A stretch of DNA of 9,675 bases, taken from the NCBI GenBank assembly GCA_016929465.1, contig JAFGIT010000082.1:1-9675 (forward strand), given 5' to 3'. Both the position numbers and the translations under genes were made by a program. Shown here piece by piece: positions 1 through 7,109 of the stretch. The notes under the pieces are model-generated. The model worked only from the letters and a program-made list of their open reading frames with translations, made no database searches and was not told the DNA's origin. The stretch's first letter is position 1; every line of letters starts with the position of its first letter. Origin of the DNA: JAFGIT01 sp016929465 [NCBI: Candidatus Coatesbacteria bacterium]. Lineage in GTDB: Bacteria; B130-G9.

Positions 1-70
1 CACAGCCTCTTCCAGCCCGCCAGGCTTTATTTTGGTACGTTGCGAGTCTGTGATTGCTCGTCATTTGAGC

Positions 71-100
71 CACGAATAAGCACGAATTAACACGAATGGG
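71..100. repeat. Three tandem CACGAAT heptamers at 10-bp period
   Basis: CACGAAT occurs at 71-77, 81-87 and 91-97, each followed by a variable trinucleotide (AAG, TAA, GGG). The array lies directly before the ribosome binding site of the secreted beta-helix gene and its last three bases form part of that site. The spacing is exactly one helical turn, so each heptamer would face the same side of the DNA. It shares its layout with the CGCAGAT triplets at 3527-3706: three heptamers, AT-rich joints, and a G-containing joint after the last unit. The function is unknown; a dispersed intergenic repeat or a protein-binding array are both possible. Confidence 0.75.
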
Positions 101-104
101 AGGG
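98..104 (+). promoter_or_regulatory. Ribosome binding site of the beta-helix/SUMF1 gene
   Basis: GGGAGGG lies 8 nt before the ATG at 113, a good Shine-Dalgarno match and distance. It supports that ATG as the start, as does the signal peptide that follows immediately. Confidence 0.7.
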
Positions 105-112
105 ACATTAGG

Positions 113-2530
113 ATGAACAGAAAGACGATGACGATCACTATCCTGCTAGGGGTGATGGCGCTTTGCTCGCTCGCCTCAGCCGCCGACCACTATGTCGATG
201 TCAACAACGGCAGTGACGCGAACTCTGGGCTTTCTCCGGACGAAGCCTGGAAGACAATTACGCATGCGACCTTGGCCGCGCAGGAGGAAGGCTATTGGTA
301 TCACTCCAGCACCATTTTGACAGAGCCATTCGTGATTCATGTCGCGCCGGGTGTCTATACCCGGGAGACGGGCGAGAACGCCTACGATGCGGGCATATAT
401 TTGGAACAAGTCCGCATCATTGGCGCAGGACCCGATATGACTGTTATCGATATGCAGGGCATGCAGTCACCGATAATGATGACGGCGGACTGCCTTCTTA
501 GTGGTGTGACGATCACCCAAGCCCATTCTGCAGTTGACCTGAGATGGTCTGCCTGGAGGATCAAGATCCAGAATTGCGTCTTACGGGGAAATGACGTAGG
601 TGTTTATCTTTACTTGACGGAGGATATAGAAGTTACCGACTGCATTATTGAGGATAATGAATTTGCCGCGATATTTGGTTCTGACACTTCAAATTCGGTT
701 AGCATCGAAAGATGCGAGATAAGAGGCAATTTTTACGGCTGCAGCATATGTGGAGGTCCCAGAGATAATCCATCGGTGGCGGTGGATTGCGTTTTTGCTG
801 ATAACCAAGAACACGACCTTCTCGTGGCCCTTCATGACGGAGAGTACGCCTCAATTGAGAATTGTCTTTTTGAGGCTACATCGGTGCCGAATTATGGCTA
901 TAGCCGTCTGTTTATCATTTGCGAGCCGGGGAGATTCCCAGTTCCTCGCGCGACTGTCCAAGGCTGCACTTTTCTGGCCAAGTCCGCGGAGGATACTTTA
1001 AACTGTCTCAGGATAACGTTAGACACCATCGGCGAGCGAACACCCGATATCGCAGAAGCTAGGGCGTCAATCGTCTCCGACTGCATCTTCTCGGGCAACG
1101 TTGAGATTGTGGAGGATCGGCGTGGCATGCTCGAGATCAACAACTCCTGCATTGAAGGCGGCTGGGATGGCGCTGGTGAGGGGAATTTCGATGCTGACCC
1201 GATGTTCGTTTCGGGGCCACTCGGAGACTACTATCTGAGCCAGAGGGCGGCTGGGCAGGAGGCGGATAGCCCTTGCGTCGATGCCGGTTCCGCAGATGTC
1301 GTGGAAGCCGGGATGGATGGCGCGACGACGCGGACGGATGGCTCGCCGGACGTGGGCATTGTCGATATAGGATACCATTATCCTATCCCGCCGGATGAGG
1401 CTGTGTCATGCTCGATGAGCGCGGATGAGTTTGAACCGGAAGATCAACTGCAGGCGTTTATGAGCGTCGAGAATCACGGTGACGACGTCGCTGTCGATAT
1501 CTTTGCTGTGATCGTGATGCTCGATGGCTCGATTATATCATTCACTCAGAGCGGTTTCGCAGACGGTACCTGGCCGTGGTTCTCCGATTTGGTTCTTCCA
1601 TCAGGCTTCGCAGCATGGCGGGAGATGGTCTTCGACCTGGTAGTTCCGGAGGGGATTCAACCCGGCAATTATCTGTATGTTGCTGCGATCACGAGCCCTG
1701 GCATGGGCGATTCGGGCATTCTGGCGATGGATGAGTGCCCGTTTCAAATCAATGCCGCAATGCGGCTCACGATGATCCCGATTCCTGCGGGGTCGTTTTT
1801 GATGGGTTCGCCTGAGAAAGAAGAGGATCGAGATCCGGATGAGGGGCCGCAACGGACAGTGAACATCTCGGCATTTCAGATGTCGGAGACGGAAGTGACC
1901 GAGAAGCAGTTTGAGGATGTCATGGGCTGGAATGCTAGCTATCTCAAACAAGGGAATGACTATCCTGTCGAGTGTGTTACCTGGTATGATTGCGTGAGCT
2001 TCTGCAACGAGCTGTCGCAGGCGGACGGCTATTCCAAGTGCTACGCAATCACGAATATCAGCTATGTTGGAAACCACATCACTTCTGCGGACGTGACATG
2101 CGACTTCGAGGCGAACGGCTATCGACTGCCTACGGAGGCCGAATGGGAGTACGCTTGCCGGGCAAGGACCACGACTCGGTTCTATACTGGGGATCCCGAT
2201 TCGGACCTTGATCGCGCGGGTTGGTATGCTGACAACTCAAGTTCTCAGAAACGCAGGGTTGGCCAGAAGGAGGCGAATGTCTGGGGCCTTTACGACATGC
2301 ACGGCAACGTCTGGGAGTGGTGTTGGGATTGGCATTCATCAGGATATTATGGCGCGCAGCCGGATCCGGATTGCGATCCAACGGGTCCAAGCAGCGGCTT
2401 CGGCCGAGTCTCGCGCGGCGGGAGTTTTCTTGATTACTCTCGGCATTGTCGGTCAGCCAATCGCTACGGTCTTGGGCCGACCAACTGCCTCTTCAACCAA
2501 GGCTTCCGCGTGGTGAGGTCGGTGAGATAG
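113..2530 (+). CDS. Secreted beta-helix protein with C-terminal SUMF1/FGE-like domain
   Basis: Predicted exported 805-residue protein. Residues 1-23 form a signal peptide (basic MNRK, hydrophobic core, ASA before Ala24). Mature residues from about 25 open with HYVDVNNGSDANSG followed by WKTI, the usual entry motif of DUF1565-type right-handed parallel beta-helices. Repeated rungs with isolated Cys, Ile and Asn continue to about residue 370 and end in a PCVDAGS motif. Residues about 430-545 look like a beta-sandwich spacer. From M550 to the end is a SUMF1/FGE-type fold: IPIPAGSFLMGS, RLPTEAEWEYAC (671-682), GNVWEW (731-736), RGGSF (768-772) and a terminal GFRVVR. In true formylglycine-generating enzymes the stretch after GGS carries two catalytic cysteines; here it reads LDYSRHCRSANR, and the only Cys aligns by eye with the later non-catalytic one. 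The domain is therefore probably a binding or structural module rather than a sulfatase activator. The substrate is unknown; a cell-surface or carbohydrate-related role is inference. Confidence 0.9.
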   Translation: MNRKTMTITILLGVMALCSLASAADHYVDVNNGSDANSGLSPDEAWKTITHATLAAQEEGYWYHSSTILTEPFVIHVAPGVYTRETGENAYDAGIYLEQVRIIGAGPDMTVIDMQGMQSPIMMTADCLLSGVTITQAHSAVDLRWSAWRIKIQNCVLRGNDVGVYLYLTEDIEVTDCIIEDNEFAAIFGSDTSNSVSIERCEIRGNFYGCSICGGPRDNPSVAVDCVFADNQEHDLLVALHDGEYASIENCLFEATSVPNYGYSRLFIICEPGRFPVPRATVQGCTFLAKSAEDTLNCLRITLDTIGERTPDIAEARASIVSDCIFSGNVEIVEDRRGMLEINNSCIEGGWDGAGEGNFDADPMFVSGPLGDYYLSQRAAGQEADSPCVDAGSADVVEAGMDGATTRTDGSPDVGIVDIGYHYPIPPDEAVSCSMSADEFEPEDQLQAFMSVENHGDDVAVDIFAVIVMLDGSIISFTQSGFADGTWPWFSDLVLPSGFAAWREMVFDLVVPEGIQPGNYLYVAAITSPGMGDSGILAMDECPFQINAAMRLTMIPIPAGSFLMGSPEKEEDRDPDEGPQRTVNISAFQMSETEVTEKQFEDVMGWNASYLKQGNDYPVECVTWYDCVSFCNELSQADGYSKCYAITNISYVGNHITSADVTCDFEANGYRLPTEAEWEYACRARTTTRFYTGDPDSDLDRAGWYADNSSSQKRRVGQKEANVWGLYDMHGNVWEWCWDWHSSGYYGAQPDPDCDPTGPSSGFGRVSRGGSFLDYSRHCRSANRYGLGPTNCLFNQGFRVVRSVR

Positions 2531-2536
2531 TTCGGA

Positions 2537-2564
2537 GGATGAAGGCGGAAGGCTGAAGGACGAA
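2537..2564. repeat. Four tandem GGNNGAA heptamers
   Basis: Units GGATGAA, GGCGGAA, GGCTGAA and GGACGAA run head to tail with exact 7-bp period, starting 6 bp after the stop codon of the beta-helix gene. The strand is purine-rich. The unit length and composition differ from those of the CACGAAT and CGCAGAT arrays, so it is a third short-repeat type in this window. No coding frame or terminator is associated with it. Confidence 0.7.
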
Positions 2565-2579
2565 GTGATGAGAGAAGCA

Positions 2580-2591
2580 TTTGTCCGCAGA
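2580..2591. repeat. Possible fragment of the CGCAGAT inverted-repeat arm
   Basis: TTTGTCCGCAGA here matches the outer edge of the left inverted-repeat arm at 3524-3535 (TTTGTCCACAGA) in 11 of 12 positions. The expected second and third heptamers are not intact: the following bases are GC-rich, although another CGCAGA occurs at 2618-2623. It may be a decayed or truncated copy of the same element; chance similarity is not excluded at this length. Confidence 0.3.
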
Positions 2592-2664
2592 CGCCGTCGG
2601 CCACAGCCTCCTTCTTCGCAGAGGGCTTCACAGGACAAGCATGGCGCCGGCGATTACAGAGATT

Positions 2665-2673
2665 AAGAGGAGG
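2665..2673 (+). promoter_or_regulatory. Ribosome binding site deciding a GTG start
   Basis: AAGAGGAGG lies 7 nt before the GTG at 2681. This strong Shine-Dalgarno sequence is the reason for choosing GTG as the start of the interrupted membrane protein gene. Confidence 0.75.
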
Positions 2674-2680
2674 AAGCACT

Positions 2681-3517
2681 GTGAGTGAGGAGAAATTTTG
2701 GCGGAAAGACCTGGACTTTCGGTGGATGTCGGTCTTCTGGCTGTTGCCCTGGGCATACCTATGTCGGGCTCTGATGCCGGTGATAAAGGATAAACTCCCG
2801 TTATTCTCTATATGCCAGTCAGCGGCCGAACAGCAGCATATCGAGCTCATCAGAACGCTCCTTCCGGCCATACCATACGGCCTGTTTCTGTTGCTGGTGG
2901 GAATATACGTATTTCTCATCGCAATAGGCTGTAAAAAGGCCTGCTGGGCGCTGGGGATTCTCGCTTTGTGCATCTGTTTGCTGCATTTCTTCAGGCCTAG
3001 ATATATAGATGAGAGCCCTGAATGCCGTGCATTAGGCGATTGCCGGGACATATCGACCGCGATCCTCCTCTTTCACAAGGACACCGGCGAGTGGCCCTAT
3101 TAATGCTCGCCCTTCGATGATCCGCATAGAGAGCCATGCGTTGATTATCTCTATGGCAATATGGGCGAGATGCCGGACCTATATGAACCTGCGTGGGAGA
3201 CATGGGGCACTGTCGGTGACGATATGTACTTCCACCTCGTGGAGAACGGCAGAGAGAAGCCGATATATCGGCCGAGGGGGCCGACCGCCGCCGCAACAGG
3301 ACCGGTCAAATGTCCAGGTTGGAAGGGGCCATATTTGCCATACAATATGGTTGACCCATGGGGGAATCAGTACCTCGTCTCCGTCGGCGCGTTGGATGGA
3401 GGGCGGTCAAAGCGCGGCTATGTGTGGTGTATTAGCGCAGGGCCAGATAAGTGCCTCGAGACACCAACGACTGCGCTGGAGACCCAAGGCGATGACTTAG
3501 GCTATAGGATGAAGTGA
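2681..3517 (+). pseudogene. Membrane-anchored GspG-like pseudopilin-domain protein, interrupted by in-frame TAA
   Basis: The frame starts at GTG 2681 and is stopped by TAA at 3101-3103, giving a 140-residue product. The same frame then stays open to TGA 3515-3517 and encodes 137 further residues that complete a domain, so the intact product would have had about 278 residues. Hydrophobic segments lie near residues 13-32, 60-84 and 87-104. After these comes a soluble domain: ECRALGDCRDISTAILLFHK and TGEWPY before the stop, then GPYLP (216-220), DPWGNQY (225-231), ISAGPDK (251-257) and GDD (270-272). This order matches the C-terminal domain of type II secretion GspG-type pseudopilins. The usual prepilin leader and N-terminal pilin helix are absent; three membrane segments replace them. 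The stop falls inside the fold, so neither half should fold alone. An internal ATG at 3161 lacks a good ribosome site. One base change (for example from CAA, GAA, AAA, TAT or TAC) explains the stop. Sequencing error or read-through remain possible. Confidence 0.7.
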
Positions 3518-3526
3518 GGACTCTTT

Positions 3527-3706
3527 GTCCACAGATTTCGCAGATTTCCGCAGATGAGAGGGGGAGAATATGGGGGGATCTCCGGCAAGTTAGAGGCAGA
3601 ACAGATCTATCGGCTTAGCCATCGAGTTGAGGGGATTTGACGTGATCAGCGGACTTCCCAATCTTCGATTTTCTTTCATCTGCGTAAATCTGCGTAATCT
3701 GCGGAC
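3527..3706. repeat. 180-bp element bounded by 34-bp inverted repeats of triple CGCAGAT units
   Basis: The left arm (3527-3560) and the reverse complement of the right arm (3673-3706) match at 30 of 34 positions. Each arm holds three C(A/G)CAGAT heptamers; CAGAT falls at 3532, 3541 and 3551 on the left, and its complement ATCTG at 3678, 3688 and 3697 on the right. The 9-then-10-bp spacing is mirrored exactly. The 112-bp interior has no convincing gene, only a small possible hairpin (GGAGA 3563-3567 with TCTCC 3579-3583). No target-site duplication is visible outside the arms. The element fills most of the 221-bp spacer between two convergent gene blocks. It could be a MITE-like or REP-like dispersed element, or a long-stem structure acting at the ends of both transcripts. 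There is no T-tract, so it is not a standard intrinsic terminator. Confidence 0.7.
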
Positions 3707-3738
3707 CGGCCCTCTCTACTTCCTGCGGACTAGCTCCC

Positions 3739-5679
3739 TCAATCACACATCAGCGACTCTGACTGCTTCAGGTAATCGATCGCGAAATTGGCCGCAAAGG
3801 TCATCGCTTCGATTTCGAGCCTGATCGCATCGCCGCCAAGGTCATCCCGGTGACGGAGCTTGAACCAGTCCACGATGGGTGCGATCGTCTCGCAGACCTT
3901 GCCCTCCTCTCTCAGGCCTCTGAGCCTTGCGATATCCTCCTCGGACGCGCCGTTTGTTGACATCGCATTCAGGTCCGAGAGCACTTTCTCGAGTTCCGCC
4001 CTGATCGCTGCAAGCTTCTTCGCGGCTGCCTTCAGCGACTGCTTTCCGGTCTTTGCGAGCTTCGAGGCGACGGTTTTCTCGATATCGATGGTCTCCCTGC
4101 AGTATCTCATGATGGCCTCATCGAGTGGCATCACATCGACGCCCTCAGTCAGAATGCCAGCCTCGGAGGCGTTGATGCACTTCGCCTTTGTGCGCTTGAT
4201 CTCGAGATTGAACCAGGTCAGCCAGCCCTGCATCCCATCGGACATCTCGGTCGGCCTGCCGTGCATATCGAGAAGCGGCTCCTTGCCCGCGATGCCCCTG
4301 GTCCTGACCATCTGCTCGCCGGCCTTCTTTGCCTCTGTGAGCGTATCCATTGTCAAGTATGTGGACAAATGGAGCAGCATGTCATCCGACACCATCGTCC
4401 CCTCTGCGTATGCCCTGCCGTATGAATACGAGAAATCCTGGCCGACGAAAATGATCGGATCGCAGCCCATCTCTCTCGCGAGGTCGAAGCCAAGGACCGC
4501 AACCGTGGAGCCAGTCCCGAGCGTTCCCAGCTGCTCGAAATACTCCTGAATCGTCCCCCAGAGCTGATTATTCATGTCGTTGCCAAGGAATATGCGGTCG
4601 CCGAACGGCGCCATTACCTCGGGCGGAAGACGAGTCACACCGACCAGGCACACTTCTGACAGGTCGAGGCCCGAGAAGTGGCGATACGTGATCGGCTGAG
4701 CGTCTATCGCCTGCACGAAATTCGGCTTGATGCCGTGGGCGAGCAGGGGACGCAGACACGTGTCTGCGGCGAGAATGACCGCCTTGCCAGCAGCCCTCCT
4801 CAAGAGGTCGATATTCTTATCGAGCGAAGGGCCTGCCGAGACGAGTATCGCCGGCTTGCCCTCGAATTGCTTGAATAGGCTCTTCACACCCGGGCTGCGC
4901 ACCACCTTTGGCAGGTTGAGTAGGTTATGCTTCAGCCACAGCCTCGAAAAGAAACGCACAGTGTTGACGTTTATCTGGACGATCTTGAGAACCTTATGGA
5001 GGTTGTCCATAACGTCTTTGTAGCTGGGGAATAGCGTCGCCGAGGGGGGGTGAATCACGACCTTTATGTTGTGGTACTTGAAGCTCTTGAAGTCCTCCTG
5101 CAGCGCCGGCATGATCTCGTGCAGGTCCGTCCCCACGAATACCTTCACATCCGGACGCGAGATGACCGCGCTCAGGTCGAATATGTGCATCGCTGCGCGA
5201 AAGATATCGGCGCTATGCTCGATTATGAACACCTTGCACTGGGGAGGGACGCGCCTCATCGCTTCGAGGACGTGATAGCCGAGGCCGAAGCCGACGATGA
5301 TCAGGTATTCCGCCTCCTGGAGCTTGACCGTCTCGACGTGTGCAATCGCCTCTGCAAGTGGGTTCTTGTCGGAGTGCATCAGTAGCGATTTGCCGTCCGG
5401 GGCCTTCACTGCGAGAGTAGGGTGCCCGCTTTCCGCACGCATTATGTTGAGCTCCAGGGTCTGTGGAGTCTCGGTAAGCCGATCATAGAGCCACTTGCGG
5501 CTGCGCTTCACCCGCTCCAGGTTCGCCGCATAAGTCGACTCGATGGTCTGACCTTCAGGCTTTGCAGGCTGCTTGGGGGCCTTCGATTGAGATGCAATAA
5601 TCCGCTTCGCTTTTTCCTTCTGGCTCTCAGTCCGCTGAGTCTTCTTTCCTGATTTGGAGTCCTTACCTTTATGACTCAT
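3739..5679 (-). CDS. Maf / DUF115-family (MptE-like) protein, putative flagellin or surface glycosylation factor
   Basis: Product of 646 residues from ATG 5679; an upstream TTG (5694) in the same frame is less likely, because a GGAGGTG site at 5686-5692 sits 6 nt before the ATG. Residues 1-45 are rich in Lys, Ser and Gln and probably disordered. A Rossmann-like segment (IIVGFGLGYH, about 127-136) starts the N-terminal domain. The DUF115 core carries SAGPSLD (281-287), AIDAQ, GSTVAVLGFDLA, and VGQDFSY (412-418), hallmarks of motility-accessory-factor proteins. The C-terminal 150 residues are helical and charged. In Campylobacter, Helicobacter, Aeromonas and Clostridium, Maf proteins are implicated in transferring nonulosonic acids to flagellin; DUF115 relatives also occur away from flagella. 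The gene overlaps the sigma-54 regulator by 11 bp and is last in the cluster, so it is probably co-expressed with the two-component pair. The acceptor and sugar cannot be read from the sequence. Confidence 0.88.
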   Translation of the reverse strand: MSHKGKDSKSGKKTQRTESQKEKAKRIIASQSKAPKQPAKPEGQTIESTYAANLERVKRSRKWLYDRLTETPQTLELNIMRAESGHPTLAVKAPDGKSLLMHSDKNPLAEAIAHVETVKLQEAEYLIIVGFGLGYHVLEAMRRVPPQCKVFIIEHSADIFRAAMHIFDLSAVISRPDVKVFVGTDLHEIMPALQEDFKSFKYHNIKVVIHPPSATLFPSYKDVMDNLHKVLKIVQINVNTVRFFSRLWLKHNLLNLPKVVRSPGVKSLFKQFEGKPAILVSAGPSLDKNIDLLRRAAGKAVILAADTCLRPLLAHGIKPNFVQAIDAQPITYRHFSGLDLSEVCLVGVTRLPPEVMAPFGDRIFLGNDMNNQLWGTIQEYFEQLGTLGTGSTVAVLGFDLAREMGCDPIIFVGQDFSYSYGRAYAEGTMVSDDMLLHLSTYLTMDTLTEAKKAGEQMVRTRGIAGKEPLLDMHGRPTEMSDGMQGWLTWFNLEIKRTKAKCINASEAGILTEGVDVMPLDEAIMRYCRETIDIEKTVASKLAKTGKQSLKAAAKKLAAIRAELEKVLSDLNAMSTNGASEEDIARLRGLREEGKVCETIAPIVDWFKLRHRDDLGGDAIRLEIEAMTFAANFAIDYLKQSESLMCD

Positions 5680-7084
5680 CGGCGTCACCTCCAAAGAAGC
5701 CCTCTTCTCGATATTGGTTAAGCTTGTTTCGAAGTGTTCTCACGGTTATCCCGAGTTGCTCCGCCGCCTGCGTTCGATTGTCGTTCGTGCTTTTCAGCGT
5801 CGCGAGTATCATCTTGCGTTCCATCTCGGCGAGCGGCGTGCCAACCTCGAACTGGACCCATCCCTTCGTCTCGGAGACTTTCTCCGAGATTCCTTCGGGA
5901 GCAGACATCCGTTTCCTTCGCTCATCCCAGATCAGGTCGTATATCTCGATGCGGTCCCCGGTCGAGAGCGCAACTCCCCTCTGGATGGCGTTCTCCAGCT
6001 CTCGGACGTTGCCCGGCCATTCGTGGTTGAGCACGAACTTCGTGGCCTCCTCAGATAGGAACTTCGTGGGCTTCCCGATCTCCTGAGAGTGCTTCTGGCA
6101 GAAGTAGCTCGATAGCGAGATGATGTCCTCCTTGCGCTCACGCAGTGGCATCAGCTCCATCGGGACCACGTTGACCCTGTAAAAAAGGTCCTCTCGGAAG
6201 GTGCCCTCCTTGACGCGCTCAGCGAGATTGCTGTTAGTCGTGACGATTACCCTCGTGTCGATTGGAATCGGAAACCTCCCGCCGACCCTATCGACCTCTC
6301 GCTCTTGAAGTACTCGCAACAACTTCGCCTGAAGAACCATAGGCATCTCGCTGATCTCATCGAGCAGTATCGTCCCCCCGGACGCCATCTCGAACTTGCC
6401 CTGGCGCGATGCATTTGCACCGGTGAATGCCCCCTTCTCATAGCCGAAGAGCTCGCTCTCGAGCAAGTTGTCCGGCACCGCTGCGCAGTTCACCGCGACA
6501 AAAGGGCCCTTCGACCTGGAGCTCTCCTGGTGAACCAGTCTCGCGAGAAGCTCCTTGCCGGTACCCGACTCGCCGGTGATCAGGACCGTCAATTCGCTCA
6601 GGGCAACCCGCTTGGCAAGATATAGTATCTCCTTCATAGTGGCGCAGCTCGTCACGATCTCACGGACTTCACGCTGCTTAGAGGCGAAGACCTGGTGTGT
6701 CTCGGGCTTCCCGTCGGCAAATGGCTCGCCGAACGCCCTAGAAAGCACCGCCTCGAGGTCGCCCATCGAGAAGGGCTTGCGGAGAAAATCCATGGCGCCC
6801 ATCTTCATCGCCGAGACCGCGGCATCGATGGTGCCGAATGCGGTAATCAGGACCACGCTCTTCGCCAGGTTCTCCTTCCGCACGCATTCGAGCAGCTCCA
6901 ATCCGCTGAGGCCAGGCATCTTCATGTCGGTGATGACCATGTCGTAGATGTGCTTCTGGGCCTCCTCCAGAGCCTTCTGGCCGTCGGATACTATCGTCGT
7001 CTCATAGCCGGAGCTCTCGAGCGCAACGCGAAGCGCGCTCCTCATCTGCGGCTCATCATCGGCTATAAGTATTTTCGGTGCCAT
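5669..7084 (-). CDS. NtrC-family sigma-54-dependent response regulator
   Basis: 471-residue transcriptional activator with the full three-domain layout. The receiver domain (1-118) has the acidic pair D9/D10, the phospho-acceptor D53, T81 and K103. The AAA+ domain has Walker A GESGTGKE (171-178), the sigma-54 contact loop GAFTGA (218-223), Walker B GTILLDE (237-243) and the arginine-finger region [10 protein letters not shown]. The C-terminal Fis-type helix-turn-helix lies at about 425-466 ([18 protein letters not shown]). All key residues are present, so it should bind DNA and open sigma-54 promoters when phosphorylated. The partner is almost certainly the histidine kinase ending 25 nt upstream. 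No good Shine-Dalgarno precedes the ATG, only GAG next to it, which suggests coupling to translation of the kinase. It is comparable to FlrC, FleR and AtoC; the downstream Maf gene favours the flagellar type, but this is inference. Confidence 0.95.
   Translation of the reverse strand: MAPKILIADDEPQMRSALRVALESSGYETTIVSDGQKALEEAQKHIYDMVITDMKMPGLSGLELLECVRKENLAKSVVLITAFGTIDAAVSAMKMGAMDFLRKPFSMGDLEAVLSRAFGEPFADGKPETHQVFASKQREVREIVTSCATMKEILYLAKRVALSELTVLITGESGTGKELLARLVHQESSRSKGPFVAVNCAAVPDNLLESELFGYEKGAFTGANASRQGKFEMASGGTILLDEISEMPMVLQAKLLRVLQEREVDRVGGRFPIPIDTRVIVTTNSNLAERVKEGTFREDLFYRVNVVPMELMPLRERKEDIISLSSYFCQKHSQEIGKPTKFLSEEATKFVLNHEWPGNVRELENAIQRGVALSTGDRIEIYDLIWDERRKRMSAPEGISEKVSETKGWVQFEVGTPLAEMERKMILATLKSTNDNRTQAAEQLGITVRTLRNKLNQYREEGFFGGDADES
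5686..5692 (-). promoter_or_regulatory. Ribosome binding site of the Maf-like gene
   Basis: GGAGGTG on the minus strand sits 6 nt before ATG 5679, within the last codons of the sigma-54 regulator gene. It decides the start in favour of the ATG over the upstream TTG at 5694, which would overlap this site. Confidence 0.75.
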
Positions 7085-7109
7085 CTCGATTCAGGAATGT
7101 ATAGGAATT

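Noticed and set aside
14-34. Intrinsic terminator at the left edge (AGCC/GGCT stem followed by TTTATTTT-like tract)
   Set aside because: The stem has only 4 bp and the upstream gene is not in the window, so there is nothing to support it.
328-334. ATTCGTG, the reverse complement of the CACGAAT unit, inside the beta-helix gene
   Set aside because: It is a single copy within coding sequence, without the 10-bp periodic neighbours; the same heptamer also occurs by chance in other genes here.
2464-3051. Open frame on the - strand (195 codons) spanning the end of the beta-helix gene and the membrane-protein gene
   Set aside because: It runs antisense to two better-supported genes and across the repeat-bearing spacer, and its translation shows no domain.
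3101-3103. Recoded stop (selenocysteine, pyrrolysine or altered genetic code)
   Set aside because: The codon is TAA, and TAA, TAG and TGA all end well-defined genes in this window.
3527-3706. CRISPR-like array
   Set aside because: The repeats are 7-bp units with 2-3-bp joints and two opposite orientations; there are no 25-40-bp direct repeats with unique spacers.
3627-3824. Small + strand open frame in the convergent spacer
   Set aside because: It reads through the right inverted-repeat arm and into the 3' end of the Maf-like gene; the translation just reflects the CGCAGAT repeats.
3860-4549. Long open frame on the + strand opposite the Maf-like gene (229 codons)
   Set aside because: It is Ser/Ala-rich low-information sequence antisense to a well-supported domain protein, with no ribosome site or recognisable motif.
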